A stretch of 7,938 nucleotides of DNA from an uncultured Lysobacteraceae bacterium. GTDB lineage: Bacteria; Pseudomonadota; Gammaproteobacteria; Xanthomonadales; Xanthomonadaceae. Of the stretch, positions 1 through 6,339 are shown piece by piece; the stretch's first letter is position 1; every line of letters starts with the position of its first letter. The position numbers were made by a program, and so were the translations under genes. The stretch spans positions 1 through 7,938 of the forward strand of contig CAMLLG010000115.1 in assembly GCA_946480825.1 (NCBI GenBank), in the 5' to 3' direction. The notes beneath the pieces were generated by a model that was given only the letters and a program-made list of their open reading frames with translations, was not told the origin of the DNA and searched no databases.

Positions 1-2
1 CC

Positions 3-1091
3 GTGGCCCGCTTCACCGACGAACGCGTGCTGCCGATCATCGGCAAGGCCTTCGATGAAGGCCGCTTTCCGAAGGAACTGGTGCCCGAGATCGCGGAACT
101 GGGCCTGCTGGGTTCGTCGCTGCCGGAACAGTACGGCTGCGCCGGCCTCAACGCCGTCAGCTACGGTCTGATCTGCCAGGAACTCGAACGCGGCGATTCC
201 GGCATCCGCAGTTTCGTCAGCGTGCAGTCCTCGCTGTGCATGTATCCGATCTATGCCTACGGATCGGAAGAACAGCGCCAGCGCTGGCTCCCCGACATGG
301 CCGCCGGCAAGGTCATCGGCTGCTTCGGTCTAACCGAGCCGCACGGTGGCTCCGACCCCGCCAACATGAAGACCAACGCGAAGCGCGATGGCGGCGACTG
401 GGTCATCAACGGCTCGAAGATGTGGATCACCAACGGCAATCTCGCCGATGTGGCCATCGTCTGGGCGATGACCGACGAAGGCATCCAGGGCTTCCTGGTC
501 GAGAAGGGCATGCCCGGTTTCACCGCCCAGGAAATCAAGCACAAGATGAGCCTGCGCGCCTCGGTCACCAGCGCGCTGTTCTTCGACAACGTGCGGGTGC
601 CCGACGGCAACCGCCTGCCGAACGTCAAGGGTCTGAAGGGGCCGCTCGGCTGCCTGACCCAAGCCCGCTACGGCATCACCTGGGGTCCGATCGGCGCCGC
701 CATCGCCTGTCTCGACGAAGCCCTGCGTTACGGCAAGGAGCGGATCCTCTTCAATCGCCCGCTCACCGCCAATCAGGCCGTGCAGCTCAAACTCGCCGAC
801 ATGGCGCGCCGGATCACGATGGCGCAGTTGCTGTCGCTGCAGCTCGGTCGCCTGAAGGACGCCGGCAACATGCAGCCGACCCAGGTGTCGCTGGCGAAGT
901 GGAACAACGTGCGCATGGCGATCGACATCGCCCGCGAGGCGCGCGATCTGCTCGGCGGCGCCGGCATCACCACCGAACATTGCCCGATCCGCCATGCGCT
1001 GAACCTCGAATCGGTCATCACCTACGAGGGCACCGAGACCGTGCATCAGCTGGTGGTGGGTCGCGAGCTGACCGGCATCAACGCGTTCTGA
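3..1091 (+). CDS. gcdH: Glutaryl-CoA dehydrogenase, 5'-truncated by window edge
   Basis: FAD enzyme of the acyl-CoA dehydrogenase family that oxidises and decarboxylates glutaryl-CoA to crotonyl-CoA in lysine/tryptophan degradation. The visible 362 residues hold the whole fold except roughly the first 25-30 residues; the frame is open to the left edge, so the GTG at base 3 is probably not the true start. Seen: the helical N-terminal domain, then GIRSFVSVQSS, in which Arg69 and Ser73 match the human GCDH residues (R94, S98) that bind the glutaryl carboxylate. Next come CFGLTEPHGGSDP at 107-119, the FAD-contacting WITN at 141-144, and the C-terminal helices. Near the end is TYEGTETVH, where Glu342 aligns with the catalytic base (human E370), and the family-typical ending LTGINAF. 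The Arg/Ser pair and the Glu position favour glutaryl-CoA over ordinary short-chain substrates. The gene is followed by a spacer with an inverted repeat, so it probably ends its own transcript. Confidence 0.93.
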   Translation: MARFTDERVLPIIGKAFDEGRFPKELVPEIAELGLLGSSLPEQYGCAGLNAVSYGLICQELERGDSGIRSFVSVQSSLCMYPIYAYGSEEQRQRWLPDMAAGKVIGCFGLTEPHGGSDPANMKTNAKRDGGDWVINGSKMWITNGNLADVAIVWAMTDEGIQGFLVEKGMPGFTAQEIKHKMSLRASVTSALFFDNVRVPDGNRLPNVKGLKGPLGCLTQARYGITWGPIGAAIACLDEALRYGKERILFNRPLTANQAVQLKLADMARRITMAQLLSLQLGRLKDAGNMQPTQVSLAKWNNVRMAIDIAREARDLLGGAGITTEHCPIRHALNLESVITYEGTETVHQLVVGRELTGINAF

Positions 1092-1104
1092 CGCATGCGT
1101 GCGT

Positions 1105-1174
1105 GTCATCCCGGGCGCAGCGATGGACCTGATCGATCCAGAATCGTCAGGCTCCCCGCTTCGTTCGGAATGAC
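1105..1174. repeat. Imperfect inverted repeat, dispersed-repeat-like
   Basis: Left arm 1105-1122 (GTCATCCCGGGCGCAGCG) and right arm 1157-1174 (CGCTTCGTTCGGAATGAC) pair at 14 of 18 positions, or 16 of 18 if G-U pairs are allowed in RNA, around a 34-base loop. The arms start just 13 bases after the gcdH stop. The pattern of GTCATyCCG at both outer ends with an AGCG inner boundary resembles short intergenic palindromic repeats that I recall in xanthomonad and Lysobacter genomes. No long T-run follows, so a role as a normal intrinsic terminator is uncertain. It is the only copy in this window. Confidence 0.5.
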
Positions 1175-1233
1175 GGCATGGCGATGACGGAACGTCGTCG
1201 ATCTTCGCTTCCGTTCCGACCGGGCCCGCACGC

Positions 1234-1782
1234 ATGTCCACCGCGCAGATCCAACTCGAAACCGAACGCCTGATCCTGCGCGTGCCGCGGATCGAGGACT
1301 TCGAACGCTATGCCGAGATGCTGGCGGACGAGTCCGCGCGTTTCATCGGTGGCCCGAGCGTGCGCGGCGATGCCTGGCGTCGCTTCCTGCAGATGCCGGG
1401 CGCATGGGCGCTGCAGGGCTTCGCGATGTTCTCGGTGATCGAGAAAGCGAGCGGACGATGGCTGGGCCAGGCAGGCCCCTGGTATCCCGAGGGTTGGCCG
1501 GGCACCGAGGTCGGGTATTCGTTCCATCCGGACGCGCGCGGCAAGGGCTACTGCACCGAAGCCTGCGTCGCATCGATGGATTTCGCCTTCGATACGCTGG
1601 GCTGGGCCGACGTGGTCCACACCATCGTGCCGGACAACGCCGCATCGCAGGCGGTGGCCAGACGCCTGGGCTCGCGCAACCGCGGGACGGTGACGATGCC
1701 GCCGCCGCTGCATACGCTGGCCGCCGAGCTGTGGGGGCAGACCCGCGAGGAATGGCGCATCAATCGCAGGACGTTCGCATGA
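1234..1782 (+). CDS. GNAT-family N-acetyltransferase (RimJ/RimL-like)
   Basis: A 182-residue acetyl-CoA-dependent N-acetyltransferase; the acceptor (protein N-terminus, amino acid, antibiotic or other) cannot be read from sequence. The start LETERLILRVPRIEDFERYA is the typical first strand and helix of the RimJ/RimL branch. The acetyl-CoA pyrophosphate loop is at 102-107 (RGKGYC, matching R-x-x-G-x-G/A), preceded by EVGYSFHPDA at 92-101. PDNAAS at 133-138 carries the Asn and Ser typical of the family, followed by the helix with VARRLG. Length is normal. The ATG at 1234 is chosen because it leaves the usual short N-terminus; the ribosome-binding site before it is weak. The stop overlaps the ATG of the GST gene (ATGA), so the two are translationally coupled and probably co-transcribed. 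No signal peptide or membrane segment is seen, so it is cytoplasmic. Confidence 0.85.
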   Translation: MSTAQIQLETERLILRVPRIEDFERYAEMLADESARFIGGPSVRGDAWRRFLQMPGAWALQGFAMFSVIEKASGRWLGQAGPWYPEGWPGTEVGYSFHPDARGKGYCTEACVASMDFAFDTLGWADVVHTIVPDNAASQAVARRLGSRNRGTVTMPPPLHTLAAELWGQTREEWRINRRTFA

Positions 1783-2393
1783 TCACGCTCTACGGCATGT
1801 CCAGTTCGGGCAATTGCTACAAGCTGCAGTTGTTGATGGCGCAGCTCGGGCGCGAATACGCCTGGGAAGAAATCGACGTGACCCGCGGCGAAAACCTCTC
1901 GCCGGAATTCCTCGCGATCAACGACCGCGGCAAGGTGCCGGTGATGAGGCTCGACGACGGCCGCAGCATGTCGGAGTCGAACGCGATCCTGCATTACCTC
2001 GCGCAGGGCAGCGATCTGCTGCCCGAGGACCCGTGGGACCGCGCCAAAACCCTGCAGTGGATGTTCTTCGAGCAGTACAGCCACGAACCGTACATCGCGG
2101 TGTCGCGTTTCGTCCGCAAGTTCCTGCCGCCCGATCATCCGCGTCGCGCCTCGCTCGATGCGCTGAAGGCGTCCGGCGACGAAGCGCTGGCGGCGATGGA
2201 GCGGCACCTGACCAGACTGTCGTGGTTCGGTGGCGAACGCTACACCATCGCCGACATCGCGCTGTTCGCCTACACCCATATCGCGGAGGACGGCGGTTTC
2301 GATCTCGCCGCCTATCCGCACGTCGAGCGCTGGATCAAGCGCGTGCGCATGCAGCCCGGGTTCGTGCCGATGCGCGACCCGCAGGCCGACTGA
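1779..2393 (+). CDS. Glutathione S-transferase family protein
   Basis: A 204-residue cytosolic GST-fold protein. The N-terminal thioredoxin-like domain (about 1-78) begins MITLYGMSSSGNCYKLQLL; Ser8-Ser10 and Asn12/Cys13 lie where the catalytic residue of Ser/Cys-type bacterial GSTs sits. The cis-proline motif is KVP at 52-54, and Glu66-Ser67 form the gamma-glutamyl binding pair of glutathione. The all-helical C-terminal domain (about 88-198) has the N-capping-box motif YTIADI with Asp159. Start: the ATG overlaps the stop of the acetyltransferase gene (ATGA), with AGGA at 1768-1771 seven bases upstream. A longer open frame reaches back inside the acetyltransferase gene but would add residues with no GST similarity. 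Substrate is unknown; a role in conjugation, dehalogenation or stress defence is only a family-level guess. Confidence 0.9.
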   Translation: MITLYGMSSSGNCYKLQLLMAQLGREYAWEEIDVTRGENLSPEFLAINDRGKVPVMRLDDGRSMSESNAILHYLAQGSDLLPEDPWDRAKTLQWMFFEQYSHEPYIAVSRFVRKFLPPDHPRRASLDALKASGDEALAAMERHLTRLSWFGGERYTIADIALFAYTHIAEDGGFDLAAYPHVERWIKRVRMQPGFVPMRDPQAD

Positions 2394-2435
2394 TTCTTTC
2401 GACCTTTCAGACAACCGGCCTTCGCGCGCGAGGGC

Positions 2436-2442
2436 AGGGGAG
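2436..2442 (+). promoter_or_regulatory. Ribosome-binding site that fixes the E1 start
   Basis: AGGGGAG lies six bases before the ATG at 2449. It decides the start of the fused E1. The same frame stays open upstream to 2230 within the GST gene, but that extension is Pro/Ser/Arg-rich shadow sequence. Confidence 0.75.
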
Positions 2443-2448
2443 ACGCAC

Positions 2449-4734
2449 ATGTTCGCCGCCGTACCCGATCCCATTCCCGCCCGCATGCGCGGCCTCAACC
2501 GCGCCGAGATCTGCGACGTCAATTTCCAGACGTTCGTGAAGGACTGGAGCGGCCGCACGCAGCCGAAACCGTCGCCGGGCGAATCCATCCTGGACGGCAG
2601 CGCGCTCGACGCGCAGGGCTTCCGCGAATTGTTCGGCTCGCAGCTGATCAGCCGCCATCTCGACCTGATGGCGCGCGTGCTGCGCGTGCAGAACAAGGTT
2701 TTCTACACCATCGGCAGCAGCGGTCACGAAGGCAACGCGATGGTCGCGCGGCTGACGCGCCACACCGATCCGGCATTCCTGCACTACCGCTCCGGCGGTT
2801 TCATGGCCGAGCGTTTCCGCAAGATCCCCGGGATGGATCCGATCATGGATTCGGCGCTGTCCTTCGCGGCCAGTGCCGAAGACCCGGCCAGCGGCGGTCG
2901 CCACAAGGTCTGGGGCAGCAAGCCGCTGTGGGTGCTGCCGCAGACCTCGACCATCGCCTCGCATCTGCCGAAGGCGCTGGGCACCGCGATCGCGATCGAC
3001 CATGCGCGCCGCATCGGCCATGCCCTGCCGATTCCCGACGACAGCATCGCGATCTGTTCGTTCGGCGACGCGTCCAGCAATCACGCCACCGCGCAGACGG
3101 CGTTCAACGCCGCGGCGTGGACCGCGTACCAGAAGCTGCCGGCGCCGGTGCTGTACGTCTGCGAGGACAACGGCATCGGCATTTCGGTGAAGACGCCGGA
3201 CGGCTGGGTCGCGCGCAATTTCCGCGACCGCGCCGATCTCGATTATTTCTACGCCGACGGTCTCGATCTCGCCGCGGGCTACGGCCAGGTGCAGGCGGCG
3301 GTGGAGCACTGCCGGCGCACGCGCCGCCCGACGTTCCTGCATCTGCGCACCACGCGGATCATGGGCCACGCCGGCACCGACTTCGAGATCGAATGGCGCA
3401 ACATCGAGGAGCTGTGCGCGGTGGAGGCGAGCGATCCGCTGCTGCGCAGCGCCGCGATCGCGCTGGAATCCGGGCTGATGTCGAAGGACGAGATCCTCGC
3501 GCTGTACGAAGAGACCCGCGCGAAGTGTTTCGCCGCCGCCGAGGACGCCGACCGCCGTCCGCGCCTGACCTCGCTCGAAGACGTGATGCGACCGCTGGCG
3601 CCGTACACGCCCGACAAAGTGCAGGCCGAGGCCGCGCGCTTCGACTACGCCGACAAGCGCATCGCCGCGTTCGGAGGCGATGCGAAACTGCCGGAGAAAC
3701 AGCCGGCGAAGCATCTGGCGATCCAGATCAACCAGGCGCTGCACGACCTGTTCTGCAAATATCCGGAGACCCTGCTGTTCGGCGAAGACGTGGCCCAGAA
3801 GGGCGGCGTGTACACCGTCACCAAGGGGTTGCACAAGGCGTTCGGCAACAAGCGCGTGTTCAATACGCTGCTCGACGAGACGATCATCCTCGGTCTCGCC
3901 CAGGGCTACGCGAACATGGGCATGCTGCCGATGCCGGAGATCCAGTACCTCGCGTATTTCCACAACGCCTGCGACCAGATCCGCGGCGAAGCGGCCAGTC
4001 TGCAGTTCTTCAGCAACGGCCAGTATCGCAATCCGATGGTGATGCGGATCGCGTCGCTGGGTTATCAGCGCGGCTTCGGCGGTCATTTCCACAACGACAA
4101 CTCGATCACCGCGTTGCGCGACATCCCGGGCCTCGTGGTCGGCTGTCCTTCGCGCGGCGACGATGCGGCGACGATGCTGCGCACGCTGATGGCGCTGGCG
4201 AAGGTGGACGGCCGGGTCTGCGCCCTGCTCGAACCGATCGCGCTGTACATGACCAAGGATCTGTACGACGCCGGCGACGGCCTGTGGCTGACCGAATATC
4301 CGTCGCCGGAACAGGCGATGACGCTGGGCGAAGGGCGCGTCTATCGGCCGGCGGACGGCAGCGACGGCGATGATCTTGTCATCTTCACCTTCGGCAACGG
4401 CGTGCCGATGAGTCTGCGCGCGGCGCGGGCGATCGAAGCGAAGCACGGCTGGAAGGTCCGCGTGGTGGATCTGCGTTGGCTGGTGCCGCTCAACGAAGCG
4501 TTCATCCGCGAACAGGCCGCGGGCGCCAGGCGCATCCTCGTCGTCGACGAGGGCCGGCGCAGCGCCGGCGTGGGCGAGGGCGTGATCACCGCACTGGTCG
4601 AGGGCGGATTCGGCGAAGTTCCGTTGCGCCGGGTGGTCGGCGCCGACACCTTCACCCCGCTGGCCGGCGCGGCCTTCCTGGTCATCCCCGCGGACGACGA
4701 CATCGTCGCCGCTGCGGAGGCGCTGGCCGGCTGA
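2449..4734 (+). CDS. Fused alpha-beta thiamine-diphosphate 2-oxoacid dehydrogenase E1
   Basis: A 761-residue single chain that joins the alpha and beta subunits of a branched-chain-type 2-oxoacid dehydrogenase E1. It would decarboxylate a 2-oxoacid and pass the acyl group to the lipoyl domain of an E2 partner. The alpha half (about 50-410) has HYRSGGFMAERFRK, the BCKDH-like stretch GRHKVWGSKPLWVLPQTS, and the thiamine-diphosphate motif from GDAS (206-209) to EDNGIGIS (239-246). His307 in RIMGHAGTD matches the phospholoop His of BCKDH alpha. The beta half (about 421-761) has FGEDVAQKGGVYTVTKGL with Glu446 as the cofactor-activating Glu, GGHFHNDNS with His546/His548 as catalytic His candidates, and a transketolase C-terminal domain from about 641. 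The two halves have the usual lengths, so this is a true fusion, not a frame error. No E2, E3 or lipoyl domain lies in the window. Branched-chain 2-oxoacids are the likely substrate by motif likeness, but this is not proven. Confidence 0.88.
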   Translation: MFAAVPDPIPARMRGLNRAEICDVNFQTFVKDWSGRTQPKPSPGESILDGSALDAQGFRELFGSQLISRHLDLMARVLRVQNKVFYTIGSSGHEGNAMVARLTRHTDPAFLHYRSGGFMAERFRKIPGMDPIMDSALSFAASAEDPASGGRHKVWGSKPLWVLPQTSTIASHLPKALGTAIAIDHARRIGHALPIPDDSIAICSFGDASSNHATAQTAFNAAAWTAYQKLPAPVLYVCEDNGIGISVKTPDGWVARNFRDRADLDYFYADGLDLAAGYGQVQAAVEHCRRTRRPTFLHLRTTRIMGHAGTDFEIEWRNIEELCAVEASDPLLRSAAIALESGLMSKDEILALYEETRAKCFAAAEDADRRPRLTSLEDVMRPLAPYTPDKVQAEAARFDYADKRIAAFGGDAKLPEKQPAKHLAIQINQALHDLFCKYPETLLFGEDVAQKGGVYTVTKGLHKAFGNKRVFNTLLDETIILGLAQGYANMGMLPMPEIQYLAYFHNACDQIRGEAASLQFFSNGQYRNPMVMRIASLGYQRGFGGHFHNDNSITALRDIPGLVVGCPSRGDDAATMLRTLMALAKVDGRVCALLEPIALYMTKDLYDAGDGLWLTEYPSPEQAMTLGEGRVYRPADGSDGDDLVIFTFGNGVPMSLRAARAIEAKHGWKVRVVDLRWLVPLNEAFIREQAAGARRILVVDEGRRSAGVGEGVITALVEGGFGEVPLRRVVGADTFTPLAGAAFLVIPADDDIVAAAEALAG

Positions 4735-4748
4735 GGCCGGCGATGCCC

Positions 4749-4812
4749 GAACGGGCGGGAAATCTGAACGGGCGGGCTGAGCTGCGGGGCATGACCGGCC
4801 GGCGCGGGCGGG
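4749..4812. repeat. Three CGGGCGGG repeats upstream of the XVIPCD-like gene
   Basis: A perfect 11-base direct repeat GAACGGGCGGG occurs at 4749-4759 and 4766-4776 (17-base period). Its core CGGGCGGG recurs at 4805-4812, directly before the likely -10 box. All three point the same way and fill the spacer ahead of the promoter. They could be operator half-sites for an unknown regulator, or simple chance or slippage in GC-rich DNA; the 17-base period is not a whole number of helix turns. Confidence 0.45.
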
Positions 4813-4820
4813 TGTAGTAT
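4791..4820 (+). promoter_or_regulatory. Candidate sigma70-type promoter for the XVIPCD-like gene
   Basis: ATGACC (4791-4796; 4 of 6 to TTGACA) is spaced 18 bases from TAGTAT (4815-4820; 4 of 6 to TATAAT), with a TG just before the -10. The start point would be near 4827, giving a leader of about 50 bases. It is the only AT-rich patch in the spacer, but both boxes are imperfect. Confidence 0.35.
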
Positions 4821-4864
4821 CGGCCTGTCCGTCTGGTCCGCCGGTCGATCCGGCCCCGAGCCTC

Positions 4865-4870
4865 AAGGAG
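4865..4870 (+). promoter_or_regulatory. Strong ribosome-binding site of the XVIPCD-like gene
   Basis: AAGGAG sits six bases before the ATG at 4877. It is the most canonical Shine-Dalgarno site in the window and argues that the small protein is really made and starts here. Confidence 0.8.
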
Positions 4871-4876
4871 CGCACC

Positions 4877-5371
4877 ATGAAGTACGAAGCCAAGAATCCC
4901 TCCGATCCCGGTCATCCCGATTACGACCAGTACATGACGTTGCGGAACATGGTCGACAGGATGCATGGCGAGAACGGCATCGACATCAACAGCAGCGACA
5001 TCAGCCATCGGGCGTCCGCGGCGATGCTGCGGGCCTACAAGACCGAGGCCGTTCGCGAGAACAGTTCGCTCGATCCGGATTCCCGCGTCGATGGCGTGGT
5101 GCTCAGCCGCAGCAACGGTCGCTTCGACGATGTCGGCGGGCGCTACGCGATCATGTATCAGGGCGATCCGAACGATCCGACCGTGCGCACGCTCGCCGTT
5201 CCGACCCACGAGCTGACCCAGCCGGCCGAGCGGAACTTCGAGGAAGTGAACCGCATCAACCAGCAGCGCGAGCAGCAGTACGTGCAGACGCAGGCGCGGG
5301 AACAGGAGCAGCGGCAGCAGCAGGCCCGCGAGCAGGACCCGATGAACATGGGGTCGCGCACGCTGTTCTGA
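4877..5371 (+). CDS. Stand-alone XVIPCD-like protein (putative type IV secretion substrate)
   Basis: A 164-residue hydrophilic protein without signal peptide or membrane segment. Residues 7-125 resemble XVIPCD, the C-terminal domain by which xanthomonad toxins (X-Tfes) are recognised by VirD4 of the bacteria-killing type IV secretion system. The likeness rests on NPSDPGHPDYDQY at 7-19, a central helical part, VDGVVLS at 71-77 (family: hDHVVLS), YAIMYQGDPNDP at 90-101 (family: F-V-QG-P-DP) and PAERNFEEVNRINQQ at 116-130. The end (129-153) is Gln/Glu/Arg-rich, as in known X-Tfes, and contains QAREQ twice. What is odd is that known effectors carry an enzyme domain before the XVIPCD, while here only six residues precede it. 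No immunity lipoprotein gene (X-Tfi) lies beside it. It has its own promoter candidate, ribosome-binding site and terminator, so it is not plainly a remnant. The function is unknown: it may be a small effector, a decoy or adaptor for VirD4, or a domestic use of the fold. Confidence 0.75.
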   Translation: MKYEAKNPSDPGHPDYDQYMTLRNMVDRMHGENGIDINSSDISHRASAAMLRAYKTEAVRENSSLDPDSRVDGVVLSRSNGRFDDVGGRYAIMYQGDPNDPTVRTLAVPTHELTQPAERNFEEVNRINQQREQQYVQTQAREQEQRQQQAREQDPMNMGSRTLF

Positions 5372-5402
5372 GCCGCGCGCCCCGTTCCGGTGCGATGTGC
5401 TC

Positions 5403-6299
5403 TCAGCGCGCCAATCCGTCGCGCAGGGGCAGTCGAACCCAGGAAGCCCCGCCTCCGGCGGGGCTTTCGTCGTTCTGGATGGCATCCGCTGGCGACGATG
5501 GGCCGAGCGGCAGCACGGCCAGCGCGAGATCGCCGCCGACGGCGACCACCGTGCCGGTCGACGTACCGTCCACGGACACCTCGGCCCCGGGCGACAGCGG
5601 CATCGTCGTGCGCAGCAGGCCAAGACCGCGCTTGGCCTGGCCGAGGAAATGGGTGCGGGCGACGATTTCCTGCCCGGGATAGCATCCCTTCTTCACGCTG
5701 TAGGCCTGAAGCCGATCCAGCGAGAGCTGTTGCGGCGTCCATTGCTCGCATTGCGAGGGTTCCATCCGCGGCCAGCCGTGCGCCAGATCGGTCCGGCGCC
5801 AGGCTTCCAGCGCCGACGGGTCGCTCGCGGCATCGACGGCCGGCCCCAGTCGCAGACTGCGCCCGGCATGGTCCGCATCGAGCCGGCCGCTGAGATCGAG
5901 TTCGATGGCCGTTGCCGGGTCGCCCGCCCAGTGATTGCCCGAGGCCAGGTCGGAAGCCTGTTGGCGTCCGGCGACGCGGACGTCGTCGCGGACAGACAGG
6001 CCGACCTTGCTGCGGAACACGAATCGCCGCAATCGCTCGACCAGCGCATCGGCATCTGCATCCGGCACGATCATCCACAACGTATCGGCATCGATGCGCA
6101 GCAGTGCGAACAGGGCGATCACCCTGCCTTTCGGCGTCAACCAGCCGTTCCAGTGCCAGTCGCCGTCGCGCAGGAGGGCCACGTCGTTCATCGTCTGCGC
6201 CTGGGCGAATGCGACCGCATCCCGGCCCTGCAGGACCACCAGACGATGGTCGTACAGCGAAAACCACGGTGCGTTCGATGTTTGCGGGTTGTCCGGCAT
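5403..6299 (-). CDS. ygfZ: YgfZ/GcvT-like folate-binding Fe-S cluster maintenance protein
   Basis: A 298-residue cytoplasmic protein of the YgfZ (IBA57-related) family. It resembles the aminomethyltransferase GcvT, binds tetrahydrofolate and supports assembly or repair of Fe-S enzymes. Seen: the N-terminal barrel start VVLQGRDAVAFAQAQTMNDV at 21-40, NGWLTPKGRVIALF at 51-64, and the family signature KKGCYPGQE with the conserved Cys206 and QE at 210-211. The signature is followed by RTHFLGQAKRGL and a small C-terminal beta domain. The start at 6299 (MPDNPQ) gives the expected N-terminus, although no clear ribosome-binding site precedes it. Longer in-frame starts (up to 6362) would run into the divergent SDHAF4-like gene. 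The last codons contain the hairpin that probably ends the convergent XVIPCD-like transcript. Its place back to back with the sdh genes fits its role, since SdhB carries three Fe-S clusters. Confidence 0.9.
   Translation of the reverse strand: MPDNPQTSNAPWFSLYDHRLVVLQGRDAVAFAQAQTMNDVALLRDGDWHWNGWLTPKGRVIALFALLRIDADTLWMIVPDADADALVERLRRFVFRSKVGLSVRDDVRVAGRQQASDLASGNHWAGDPATAIELDLSGRLDADHAGRSLRLGPAVDAASDPSALEAWRRTDLAHGWPRMEPSQCEQWTPQQLSLDRLQAYSVKKGCYPGQEIVARTHFLGQAKRGLGLLRTTMPLSPGAEVSVDGTSTGTVVAVGGDLALAVLPLGPSSPADAIQNDESPAGGGASWVRLPLRDGLAR
5444..5466 (+). terminator. Intrinsic terminator hairpin inside the 3' end of ygfZ
   Basis: A perfect 10-bp stem (AAGCCCCGCC at 5444-5453, GGCGGGGCTT at 5457-5466) with loop TCC, followed on the + strand by a short T-rich tail (TTTCGTCGTTCT counted from 5465). 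It lies 72 bases after the stop of the + strand XVIPCD-like gene. It is inside the coding sequence of ygfZ on the other strand, where it encodes the stretch around PAGGGAS (280-286). It should end the rightward transcript; for the leftward one it is covered by translating ribosomes and lacks a U-run. Confidence 0.7.
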
Positions 6300-6317
6300 G
6301 GGGGTGGGACTTAAACT
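6289..6317 (+). promoter_or_regulatory. Candidate sigma70 promoter for the SDHAF4-sdh genes
   Basis: TTGTCC (6289-6294; 4 of 6) and TAAACT (6312-6317; 4 of 6) are spaced by exactly 17 bases. The start point near 6324 would give a leader of about 16 bases carrying AGGA at 6327-6330 and the ATG at 6340. The -35 box overlaps the first codons of the divergent ygfZ, so binding here could affect both genes. Confidence 0.45.
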
Positions 6318-6339
6318 TGTGCGTTCAGGAATACCGACC

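Noticed and set aside
1188..1218. CGGAACG ... CGTTCCG inverted 7-mers before the acetyltransferase gene, considered as an operator
   Set aside because: Short arms 17 bases apart in GC-rich DNA with no promoter boxes at a fitting distance; too weak to call.
330..1241. Open frame on the - strand opposite gcdH, and a + strand frame from 236 to 1132
   Set aside because: Both are low-complexity shadows (His/Arg/Asp/Gly-rich) of the well-supported glutaryl-CoA dehydrogenase frame.
2230..2448. N-terminal extension of the fused E1 into the GST gene
   Set aside because: The added residues look like shadow sequence, while a strong ribosome-binding site lies right before the ATG at 2449.
4726..4741. 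GCCGGC-TGAG-GCCGGC hairpin across the stop of the fused E1, considered as a terminator
   Set aside because: Only a 6-bp stem made of a self-palindromic hexamer, with no T-run after it; likely chance in GC-rich DNA.
2407..4893. Very long open frame on the - strand opposite the fused E1
   Set aside because: Its translation is Arg/Gly/Ala/Gln-rich with no family likeness. It mirrors the codon bias of the GC-rich E1 gene, whose motifs are complete on the + strand.
5158..6267. Long - strand frame and + strand frames (e.g. 5397-6314) overlapping ygfZ
   Set aside because: Only the frame ending at 5403 carries the YgfZ signature with KGCYPGQE; the others are Arg/Pro-rich shadows.
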